From positions 1-23,647 of the forward strand of contig SFZC01000014.1 of assembly GCA_004558955.1 (NCBI GenBank): DNA of 23,647 nt, in the 5' to 3' direction. Shown piece by piece: positions 1-6,097 of this stretch. This DNA comes from a bacterium. GTDB lineage: Bacteria; Cyanobacteriota; Vampirovibrionia; Gastranaerophilales; Gastranaerophilaceae. How positions within the stretch are numbered: position 1 is the first letter of the stretch; each line of letters begins with the position of its first letter. Both the position numbers and the translations under genes were made by a program. A model generated the notes under the pieces. The model was not told the DNA's origin, ran no database searches, and worked only from the letters and a program-made list of their open reading frames with translations.

Positions 1-670
1 AAGTTCGAGGAATTGAGCGACAAGCATAATTATTATTCCGAGTGGGTGGGCATACCTTGCAACGCTGTGACATTTGAAAAGGTTCAATAACTTCATCAAT
101 CTGAGTTAAATCAAACCCGAATTTTGAATCCAAATGCCCTGTTTGTATGTATTCGTGAGTATGGCATTCAATTCCCGGAGTAATTCTCAACAAAATATCG
201 GCAACTTTATTTTTAGATTTTGCAATTTCATTCAACAAAGCAAGTTCTAAAAAATTATCAACAGAAATTCTGCCGACAGCCAAATCCAATGCCAAAGTCA
301 ATTCATCAAAAGATTTGTTATTACCATTAAATAACACTTTTGTCATATCAACACCCGCATTATAAACAGTGAAAATCTCTCCGCCTGAAACAGTATCAAA
401 GCCGAAGCCTTCTTCTTCCAAAATTGCAGAAATTGCACTTGTACAAAGAGCCTTTGAAGCGTACATCATACGAGTTTTCGGATATTTAGCAAAGGCTTTT
501 TTATAATCCGCACAAATTGCACGAAGAGTAGCCTCGTCAATCACATATAAAGGAGTTCCAAATTCTTCAACAAGCGAAACAGCATCGCAACCGCCAATCT
601 CAAGATTTCCTTTTTCATTGCGTTTTAGGGTAATTGGTGTTATTGATTGGTTTGAGCTTGTTAATGTCAT
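1..670 (-). CDS. lysA: Diaminopimelate decarboxylase, N-terminal part (runs off window; frame disturbed at edge)
   Basis: LysA is a PLP enzyme that decarboxylates meso-diaminopimelate to L-lysine, the last step of lysine synthesis. The ATG at 670 follows AAGGAACG at a good distance. Visible family marks are TPLYVIDE near residue 40, the catalytic-lysine motif YASKAL near residue 69, DTVSGGE near residue 95, FNGNNKS near residue 115 and SKFGFDL near residue 190. The protein reads well to about base 83. Below that the frame no longer matches the family: a recognisable NVTALQGM lies in a second frame at 51-74 and an AQFLEL-like piece in a third at 1-21, where the family has the HAHIGSQIFEL region. 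Several small indels near the sequence edge are the likely cause. A family member is about 420 residues, so roughly half is missing. A promoter at 701-729 serves this gene alone or with upstream genes. The family call is sure; diaminopimelate as substrate is inferred from the motifs. Confidence 0.9.
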   Translation of the reverse strand, partial: MTLTSSNQSITPITLKRNEKGNLEIGGCDAVSLVEEFGTPLYVIDEATLRAICADYKKAFAKYPKTRMMYASKALCTSAISAILEEEGFGFDTVSGGEIFTVYNAGVDMTKVLFNGNNKSFDELTLALDLAVGRISVDNFLELALLNEIAKSKNKVADILLRITPGIECHTHEYIQTGHLDSKFGFDLTQIDEVIEPFQMSQRCKVCPPTRNNNYACRSIPRT

Positions 671-700
671 TTGTCGTTCCTTTTCTCTCATATTTATAAT

Positions 701-729
701 ATCATAATCAGGGTTTATTTTATAGTAAA
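701..729 (-). promoter_or_regulatory. Sigma70-type promoter of lysA
   Basis: On the minus strand, TTTACT (724-729) and TATGAT (701-706) are separated by 17 bases. The likely start of transcription is near 694, giving a leader of about 24 nt that carries the AAGGAACG ribosome binding site of lysA. It lies in the gap after the winged-helix gene, so lysA can be expressed apart from the fixC unit. Pattern match only. Confidence 0.5.
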
Positions 730-738
730 TTTGCGTAT

Positions 739-1062
739 TTAGTAAGAAAAATATTTATCAAAATCAACATCATCAAAACTGCAGAGCAAAAGATAAACCT
801 CGTCATCTTCGTCCATACGTTGAAAATTATATTCATCAAACTTCCAATATTTTGGATTCATGCCTGTTGCTCTGACGATATTTTTATCTTTCAATATTGC
901 CAATTTTTTCTTGATAACATCAATCGGAAGTCCAACGAGTTTGGCTAATTCTACTGCGGTTATTCCTTTTTCCGAGGAATATTTTTCCGGCGTTAAAAAC
1001 ATTAACTCTAACCCGATGGCTTTCAAATCTTTATCTTCTTCGTTTTGGGTATGGTTCTCCAT
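739..1062 (-). CDS. Small winged-helix-like protein
   Basis: A protein of about 107 residues with no named family that I recognise. Residues ~25-75 read as a winged helix-turn-helix: a first helix (KGITAVELAKLVGLP), a recognition-helix-like segment (DVIKKKLAILKDKNIV) and a wing (RATGMNPKYWKFD). An acidic C-terminus follows (MDEDDEVYLLLCSFDDVDFDKYF). This fits a DNA-binding regulator or an adaptor of the MarR/ArsR fold type, but specificity is unknown. The start is uncertain: ATG at 1062 and an in-frame GTG at 1068 are both possible and neither has a clear ribosome binding site. It lies 76-82 bases downstream of the two-repeat protein gene in the same direction and may be the distal part of the fixC transcription unit. 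Confidence 0.6.
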   Translation of the reverse strand: MENHTQNEEDKDLKAIGLELMFLTPEKYSSEKGITAVELAKLVGLPIDVIKKKLAILKDKNIVRATGMNPKYWKFDEYNFQRMDEDDEVYLLLCSFDDVDFDKYFSY

Positions 1063-1144
1063 ACTCACATGATAACTTAAATAAGCCTTAGATATATCCT
1101 TTGTTTAATTGAATTTTATCAAATTAATTCAAGACTTAGTTTAA

Positions 1145-1519
1145 TTATTCTTCGTCTTCGTCATCTTCGTCTTTTTTAATTTTTTCCAAAACAAGTTGTG
1201 CCATTTCTTTAGCAATAACTTTTTGGGTATCTGCAGGACAGTTTTGTAACATATTCATCGCTGTTCTCAAAGTAGTGTCAATATCGTACCATCTACCTCT
1301 GCGATTGTCGTCAAGTCCTGAACCTACGGCATTGATAATATCGTCAACCGCTTCAAATTTTTCATCTTCGATATTGTGTTCAATAATAATTTTAATAAGG
1401 TTTAAAGCAACCCTGATTTGAGTTTGGTCATCTGTTTCTTCTAAAGTTCTAACGGCTTCTGATAGCACAGGGTCTTTGTCATACCAACGTCTGTAACGGT
1501 TTGAGTATTCTTCTTTCAT
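1145..1519 (-). CDS. Two-repeat RWYD acidic-tail protein, function unknown
   Basis: A 124-residue protein with ATG at 1519 preceded by AGGAG at good spacing. It contains an internal duplication. Residues 11-49 begin RWYDKD and residues 76-114 begin RWYDID; each continues into two predicted helices of similar pattern (PVLSEAVRTLE then a second helix; TTLRTAMNMLQ then a second helix). The last eight residues are all Asp or Glu. No signal peptide or membrane segment is visible, so it should be a cytosolic, all-helical protein. It starts 24 bases after fixX, which suggests cotranscription with fixCX, but nothing in the sequence ties it to electron transfer. I do not recognise the family. The RWYD duplication suggests a two-domain ligand- or protein-binding module (inference). 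Confidence 0.75.
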   Translation of the reverse strand: MKEEYSNRYRRWYDKDPVLSEAVRTLEETDDQTQIRVALNLIKIIIEHNIEDEKFEAVDDIINAVGSGLDDNRRGRWYDIDTTLRTAMNMLQNCPADTQKVIAKEMAQLVLEKIKKDEDDEDEE

Positions 1520-1543
1520 AACGTTCTCCTTTTATTCTTATAT

Positions 1544-1822
1544 TTAACCTTGTTTAAATGTTACTCCTTTTGTTCCTTTCGGATATTGCCAATCGATATT
1601 TTGCTTTTCGCAAGCAATTCTGCACGCTCCGCACTCCAGGCAATTTTCATAATTTATGATAATTTCCTGACGCCCTTCGTTCCACTCGTAAACCTGAGCC
1701 GGACAGATATAAGTACAGCATTTTGTTTCGCAAAACTTGCACTGTTCACTGTCTTTTATTTTAAGGTGCGAAACCTCGTCAGGTGAATATTTTAATGTAT
1801 ATAATTTTTTATCTATATTCAT
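1544..1822 (-). CDS. fixX: FixX ferredoxin-like protein
   Basis: FixX is the iron-sulfur partner of the FixC quinone oxidoreductase, passing electrons between a FixAB-type flavoprotein, FixC and the quinone pool or ferredoxin. Counted from the ATG at 1822, cysteines lie at 28, 31, 35, 36 and 40 (CKFCETKCCTYICPA) and at 61, 64, 67 and 71 (CLECGACRIAC), followed by the family ending WQYPKGTKGVTF. The cysteine number allows one or two [4Fe-4S] clusters. I chose 1822 rather than the longer ATG at 1837: GGAG sits 9 bases before 1822, the ATG overlaps the fixC stop as ATGA (translational coupling), and family members begin near this NIDKKLYTLKY segment; no binding site precedes 1837. No fixA or fixB is in the window. 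Confidence 0.9.
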   Translation of the reverse strand: MNIDKKLYTLKYSPDEVSHLKIKDSEQCKFCETKCCTYICPAQVYEWNEGRQEIIINYENCLECGACRIACEKQNIDWQYPKGTKGVTFKQG

Positions 1823-3117
1823 ATCAAAATACTCCATACAAGTCTTATCACGGCAACAATATCCTTGAATAACTCCGTAATTTTTCTGTCCGTAAACAAA
1901 CTTTTGATAAACTCTCGAAACATTTTACGTTTCGGAACACTGTTGACAGTCGTAAACATTTCAAAAAATGCATTTACTTTCTTCATATAATAAGAAAAGA
2001 ACGCCATTTTTCTTGAATGTGCAATGTCCATTAATTCTTTATAAGTTTTCAAATCCTTCAAAACAAAACATTTTTTAAGCTTCTTTTCATAAGATTTCAA
2101 AACTTTTTTGGAAAAATCGTTGAGATTTAAAGCTTCTATCGCCGTTTCAGCGGCAAGTTTTCCGCTAATCATCGCAAGGTTAGTACCTTCCCAATGTAAA
2201 TTATTAACAAGCATGCCGGCATCTCCGACAATCAGAACCCCGTTATCAACGAGTTTCGGAACTTTTTTGTAGCCACCTTCAGGTATCAAATGTGCAGAAT
2301 ATTCTTTGAGCGTTCCGCCTTCAAGCAACGGAGCAATGGTCGGGTGCTGTTTCAATTTATCCAACAGGTCATAAGGTTTAATCTTTTGTTCGGTTAAATC
2401 GTTCAACGTCACCCCAAGCCCTATTGTCACAGACTCTTTGTTTGTGTACATGAACCCAAGCCCCATAAGTCCAAGCATTGAACCGCCAAAGAGTTCGACT
2501 ATCGCACCTTCCTCATCTTTGAGATTAAATCTTTGATTAATTACCTCTTTATCAAGTTTTATAACCTCTTTAACACTCAAACCGACATCTTTCGGTTTTA
2601 AATCTTTTCTTAACCCGAGTTGTCTTGCAAGCAGTGAATTTACCCCGTCCGCAAGAATTACGATATCCGCATAAAAATCTTCAAGCTCTGTTTTAACCCC
2701 GATAACCTTGTTTTTTCTTTTGATAACCTCACGAACTACGGTTTCTTCAACCAAAACGACACCCGCTTTTTTCGCTTCATTTGCCGCCCAACGGTCGAAC
2801 TTGCCACGAATTACGGAATAACTCGAATTGTCATTTTTTCTGTACGAAATTGTCGTAGAATCCTGCTCTCCCAAAATTGAATAATTGTGAAGAACAGTTC
2901 GTCTTTCCACAGGTGCTTCGGTTTCAAAATTCGGAAAAAGTTCTTTGGTCGGTTGAGTATAAATCGCACCGCCAAAAACATTCTTACTGCCCGCAAACAT
3001 TCCACGTTCAATCAGCACAACCTCTTTACCACTTCTTGCAAGCGTAATCGCACACGCAATACCGGCAGGTCCTGCTCCTACAACAATTACATCAGTTTTG
3101 TTTTCTTGTTTCAACAT
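1819..3117 (-). CDS. fixC: FixC-type electron-transfer flavoprotein:quinone oxidoreductase
   Basis: A 432-residue flavoprotein of the FixC/ETF-QO family, which takes electrons from an electron-transfer flavoprotein and passes them to quinone with the help of FixX. The N-terminus has the FAD dinucleotide-binding motif GAGPAG (residues 14-19) and a conserved VVLIERG strand end. GGAIYTQPT near residue 50, ADGVNSLLARQLG in the middle, and GDAGMLVNNLHWEGTNLAMISGK near residue 300 are family hallmarks. The C-terminus ends in a hydrophobic helix (AVIRLVWSILI) that may touch the membrane. The start at 3117 has only a weak binding site. A strong promoter lies at 3140-3168 and the stop overlaps the fixX start by 4 bases, so fixC and fixX are coupled. 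In nitrogen fixers FixABCX supplies reductant to nitrogenase; in anaerobes it can take part in flavin-based electron bifurcation. The physiological donor here is unknown. Confidence 0.92.
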   Translation of the reverse strand: MLKQENKTDVIVVGAGPAGIACAITLARSGKEVVLIERGMFAGSKNVFGGAIYTQPTKELFPNFETEAPVERRTVLHNYSILGEQDSTTISYRKNDNSSYSVIRGKFDRWAANEAKKAGVVLVEETVVREVIKRKNKVIGVKTELEDFYADIVILADGVNSLLARQLGLRKDLKPKDVGLSVKEVIKLDKEVINQRFNLKDEEGAIVELFGGSMLGLMGLGFMYTNKESVTIGLGVTLNDLTEQKIKPYDLLDKLKQHPTIAPLLEGGTLKEYSAHLIPEGGYKKVPKLVDNGVLIVGDAGMLVNNLHWEGTNLAMISGKLAAETAIEALNLNDFSKKVLKSYEKKLKKCFVLKDLKTYKELMDIAHSRKMAFFSYYMKKVNAFFEMFTTVNSVPKRKMFREFIKSLFTDRKITELFKDIVAVIRLVWSILI

Positions 3118-3139
3118 ATATAAGCAATCTCTTTTCCTG

Positions 3140-3168
3140 ATTATACACTAAATTTCACCGATTGTAAA
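3140..3168 (-). promoter_or_regulatory. Strong sigma70-type promoter of fixC-fixX
   Basis: On the minus strand, TTTACA (3163-3168) and a perfect TATAAT (3140-3145) are separated by exactly 17 bases. Transcription should begin near 3133, leaving a leader of only about 16 nt before the fixC ATG at 3117. This is one of the best sigma70 matches in the window. It probably drives fixC, fixX and perhaps the two small genes downstream. Confidence 0.7.
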
Positions 3169-3252
3169 ATAGTTAAATCGAACTAATTTGGGATAATATT
3201 AAAAAAGTTAAAGTCAAATTGTAAAAATAAGTAAAGTTTTAGCAAAAAAAAC

Positions 3253-3281
3253 TTGCCTTTTGTTTTAGTATGAAAGAGAAT
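3253..3281 (+). promoter_or_regulatory. Possible promoter of the 827-residue protein gene
   Basis: TTGCCT (3253-3258) and GAGAAT (3276-3281) are 17 bases apart, with the ATG 21 bases after the -10. Both boxes are imperfect and the surroundings are very AT-rich, so other -10 sites are possible. Apart from this and the fixC promoter, I see nothing else in the 185-base divergent gap 3118-3302. Confidence 0.3.
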
Positions 3282-3302
3282 ACATGAAAAACGGTGTGAA
3301 AA

Positions 3303-5786
3303 ATGATTATTAACAATTCAATGAATTTTCGAACAGACAAGCGAAAGTATAGACAGGGTGCCCAGGCTCCTAATCCGGAGTCCCAAAATTTCACCCCAAA
3401 AATCGCATTACAGAATAACTATCACGATATTAAGAGACCTTTAAAACAGAATCCACATGATTTGAGTTTTAAAGGTCTTTCTTCATTCGGATTATATAAA
3501 CGAATGGATAAGGTTTACAGCAAATCAGAATTTTTGGAATTTGCGGACAAATATCTTGGTAAAATGGGAAGAGAACTACTGGAAGATATTACGGTAAAGA
3601 ATAAAGCAAGAACCGAAAAGCTTATTAAAATCGACCCAAACGCCCCTGACAAAATTATTGTCAGTAAAAAAACAATCCCTCATCTTGCACTTGACGGTGT
3701 TCTTTATCCGTTCAAAATATTACCCGGGGATTTGCTAAACGGCACGGTAGAATTACTAGGAAAAGTTCCAGGCTTAAAAAACTGGTCTGCCGAGATGTTA
3801 CAAAGACCACTTTTCAAAAATATCAGACAACGTTCAAAAATCGATTCAAAAATTAACTCGTTGACAGGTCTTTTAACCTTCCGTGATATGAAGTTAGACA
3901 GTGCTAAAAAATCTCTTGCCAAAGAATTAGGCAAAGAGGTCAGTGCATTAACTCCTGAAGAAGTAGCTCAAGCGGAAGCAAAACTTCAAAAATCTTTGGA
4001 ATCAAATCTTTTCCAAACTTTTCTAAAACAATTTGACCCGAAATCGGGTAACTACGATACAAAACACGAACGTGCATTAAACAGACTTGTTTCAGGTATG
4101 CCGCCTGCAATTTTCTTGGCAAACGATGCTTACAACTTGTCAAGAATGATGGACGATGACCCGAAAGCAGCAGAAAAAGAACGTAAAACAAGATTTAAGC
4201 AAGAAACCAGCAGAATTTTGACAAGCGGTTATTTGACTTTAATTACAATGGGTGCTTTCCAAAAATTCATCAATAAATCAAAAGCCGGAATTGTACTAAC
4301 AACAGGTATTACGGTTTTAGTTACCGAAATGTTTTCACGTTTGTCTAACGGCAAACACATTTCTCGCTTAACACCTGAAGAAGCAAGAAAAGAAAACGAA
4401 CAAAACCACGCACCTGAAGCAAAAATTAAACCACAACAAAATCAAAATATTTCTTCAACAGGTTCTGCAACTCCAAACGTAAAACCTAAAGAACAACAAA
4501 AACCGTTACTTTCATTTGATACCTTGATGAAAGCTTCTGCGGTAATTTTGGCTACAGGTTACGGAATAAAAGGTTTTAAAAACCTTCCGATGGTTAAAAA
4601 CGCAGCTTTGAAATATTTTGAAAACATAAAACTCAATGATGCAGAAAAATTCGCAAAACTCGGAATAAAAGACGTAAACGCAGACAATGCGGTAAAAACA
4701 TTTGAAAGCAAAGTCTTATACAGACCGTTCACGGATTTGTACAAAAAAATGACATCAGTTCCGTTCCAAGTTGATAAAGCAAAATTTGATGCGGTTATTG
4801 ATGTTCTTGACGATTACGACACAAAAATCGCAAGTATGTACAAAAAAGTCGGACATTCCGCAATTAAAAATATTAACGGAAAAGAAATTATAGACTTAGG
4901 CTCAAAAGACAGAACTCTTCTGCTAAAATTCTTCGGTAAGGAAATTGATTTGAACGTCAAACCGTTTGTAAACTTCGTGATTGCACCGTTCAAATTTATG
5001 TGGAATACGGTAACCCTTCCTTACTGGATGGTGGACGAAAAATTACTAAGCGTATTCAAAAAATCGAAACCAAAAACTCCGACAAAAGATATCGAAGCCT
5101 TAGCAAAAAGTTTTGATAGAATTTGCAACCAAGCGTTAAAGAAAAACTTAAACAAAGAACAATTCAAAGACTACTTGCAAGTGAACTTCTTGAAAGCCTT
5201 TAACTTGGATTCACTCTCAAGCGTATCAAATGCAGAATTGTCAAACCTCGCAAAAACAGCCGCATCAGTTGCCACAATTTGGTTCTTGATGACAGATAAC
5301 TACAATATGGTAATGTTGAAATCAAACGGTAACGACAAAGACGGTGCTAATACAAAATTCAAAGAACGTTTTGTCCAAGAAGGTTCAAGATTGTTCTACC
5401 AAACATTGTTAATTGACTTATTCAACTCAACCTTCAGAAACCAATACAACTCTTCATTGATGGGTATGAGTTTGGTAACTTTGGCAGATACGACACTAGG
5501 AGAAATGTTAACAAGAAAATCAGTAGGTACGGCATTAAAGGCTCATACAAGAGATGAATTGATTGATATGGAAACAAAACAAAACAATTCAACAGGTTTC
5601 AAGAAAAAATACTACAACTTTATGCAAAGATTGACGGGTAAACGTTCAATCAAGTCTTATGAAGTTGATTCAAAAAATAACCTGACCCAAACTGCAAATA
5701 CCAATATTCCGACAATTACGGGAAATAAAGATATAATATTTAAAGATGACAAAGAAGTGTTTAGCGATTTTACCGCAAAATTATAG
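3303..5786 (+). CDS. Large lineage-type protein with N-terminal SFKG motif, function unknown
   Basis: An 827-residue protein that matches no family I recognise. The first ~50 residues are polar and disordered, then LSFKG at residues 54-58, the short motif also found near the N-termini of three other proteins in this window. The body is Lys-rich and mostly helical. Four hydrophobic stretches stand out: about 304-345, 407-425, 557-577 and 650-672. A low-complexity Gln/Pro/Asn linker lies at ~365-398. The hydrophobic parts could be membrane helices or the core of a membrane-remodelling protein. No Sec signal peptide is present. The ATG at 3303 is preceded by GGTG at 8 bases, a partial binding site; no better start exists nearby. 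It is a single-gene unit: a perfect terminator follows at 5820. Codon use looks like that of its neighbours, so recent transfer is not indicated. Confidence 0.85.
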   Translation: MIINNSMNFRTDKRKYRQGAQAPNPESQNFTPKIALQNNYHDIKRPLKQNPHDLSFKGLSSFGLYKRMDKVYSKSEFLEFADKYLGKMGRELLEDITVKNKARTEKLIKIDPNAPDKIIVSKKTIPHLALDGVLYPFKILPGDLLNGTVELLGKVPGLKNWSAEMLQRPLFKNIRQRSKIDSKINSLTGLLTFRDMKLDSAKKSLAKELGKEVSALTPEEVAQAEAKLQKSLESNLFQTFLKQFDPKSGNYDTKHERALNRLVSGMPPAIFLANDAYNLSRMMDDDPKAAEKERKTRFKQETSRILTSGYLTLITMGAFQKFINKSKAGIVLTTGITVLVTEMFSRLSNGKHISRLTPEEARKENEQNHAPEAKIKPQQNQNISSTGSATPNVKPKEQQKPLLSFDTLMKASAVILATGYGIKGFKNLPMVKNAALKYFENIKLNDAEKFAKLGIKDVNADNAVKTFESKVLYRPFTDLYKKMTSVPFQVDKAKFDAVIDVLDDYDTKIASMYKKVGHSAIKNINGKEIIDLGSKDRTLLLKFFGKEIDLNVKPFVNFVIAPFKFMWNTVTLPYWMVDEKLLSVFKKSKPKTPTKDIEALAKSFDRICNQALKKNLNKEQFKDYLQVNFLKAFNLDSLSSVSNAELSNLAKTAASVATIWFLMTDNYNMVMLKSNGNDKDGANTKFKERFVQEGSRLFYQTLLIDLFNSTFRNQYNSSLMGMSLVTLADTTLGEMLTRKSVGTALKAHTRDELIDMETKQNNSTGFKKKYYNFMQRLTGKRSIKSYEVDSKNNLTQTANTNIPTITGNKDIIFKDDKEVFSDFTAKL

Positions 5787-5819
5787 GGGTTATATGTAGT
5801 TCGGTTAATGAAAATTTAC

Positions 5820-5856
5820 AAGGTTAGACAAAAGTCTAACCTTTTTTATTTTTTTA
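5820..5856 (+). terminator. Rho-independent terminator after the 827-residue protein gene
   Basis: A perfect 10-bp stem AAGGTTAGAC / GTCTAACCTT (5820-5829 and 5834-5843) with an AAAA loop is followed by a T-rich tail interrupted by a single A (5844-5855). Textbook shape and orientation for the plus-strand gene ending at 5786. Confidence 0.93.
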
Positions 5857-5927
5857 ACAGATTCTGGATAACAAGAAAAAAATCCAGCAATTTTAATTGC
5901 GTTGATTTTATCTTATTCAGAATCTGT
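5857..5927. repeat. 15-bp inverted repeat enclosing a small hairpin
   Basis: ACAGATTCTGGATAA at 5857-5871 is the reverse complement of TTATTCAGAATCTGT at 5913-5927 except for one base. The 41 bases between contain a second stem (5883-5906). The whole could fold into one long hairpin, mark the ends of a small MITE-like element, or be the 3' region of the minus-strand relic gene at 5941. I see no flanking target-site duplication. Confidence 0.6.
5876..5906 (-). terminator. Minus-strand rho-independent terminator
   Basis: Read on the minus strand, a stem centred on GCAATT/AATTGC (5887-5900), extended outward with one mismatch and one bulge to 5883-5906, is followed by a run of seven T (5882-5876). 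No intact minus-strand gene ends here; the only candidate is the relic reading frame that stops at 5941. Its presence supports a former gene on this strand. Confidence 0.6.
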
Positions 5928-5940
5928 CAGTATAAATGCC

Positions 5941-6060
5941 CTATTTTCCCAATCTGATTTCATCAAAATCTATATAAATTCTATATCCGAGAATATCACA
6001 AATCATTTTCATTTCGAAGCAGCATAAGGATTCATTTTCTAAGATTAAATCACTGAAACC
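5941..6060 (-). pseudogene. Probable relic of an XRE/HigA-like helix-turn-helix gene, 3' end
   Basis: On the minus strand a stop codon at 5943-5941 closes a frame that is open across the gap and reads like a protein end: FSDLILENES, then CCFEMKMI, then CDILGYRIYIDFDEI and RLGK. ENxS..FEM.KICD.LGYRI is the pattern of the last helices of XRE-family repressors and HigA-type antitoxins (S-x-x-x-x-x-ENG-x-x-x-SFE-x-x-x-KIC-x-x-LGY). Here the first helices are missing, residues seem deleted between the helices, and there is no credible start with a binding site. The frame upstream runs into the TolC gene's promoter and start. A minus-strand terminator lies just downstream (5876-5906). I read it as the worn remains of a regulator gene. 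It could instead be a chance open frame, since it is short. Confidence 0.45.
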
Positions 6061-6081
6061 TATCCCCGAACTTGACAAACA

Positions 6082-6090
6082 TGCTATAAT
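6082..6090 (+). promoter_or_regulatory. Extended -10 promoter of the TolC-family gene, predicting a leaderless mRNA
   Basis: TGCTATAAT is a perfect extended -10 element (TGn + TATAAT). There is no -35 match at 16-18 bases; a TTGACA at 6072-6077 is only 7 bases away and cannot act as the -35 for this -10. Transcription should start near 6097, at or next to the ATG at 6098. Confidence 0.6.
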
Positions 6091-6097
6091 TAATATT

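Noticed and set aside
1823..1837. Upstream ATG for fixX at 1837
   Set aside because: No ribosome binding site precedes it; the GGAG inside this stretch serves the ATG at 1822, which overlaps the fixC stop as ATGA.
6072..6077. TTGACA as the -35 of the TATAAT at 6085
   Set aside because: The spacing is 7 bases, far from 16-18. I treat the promoter as extended -10 only.
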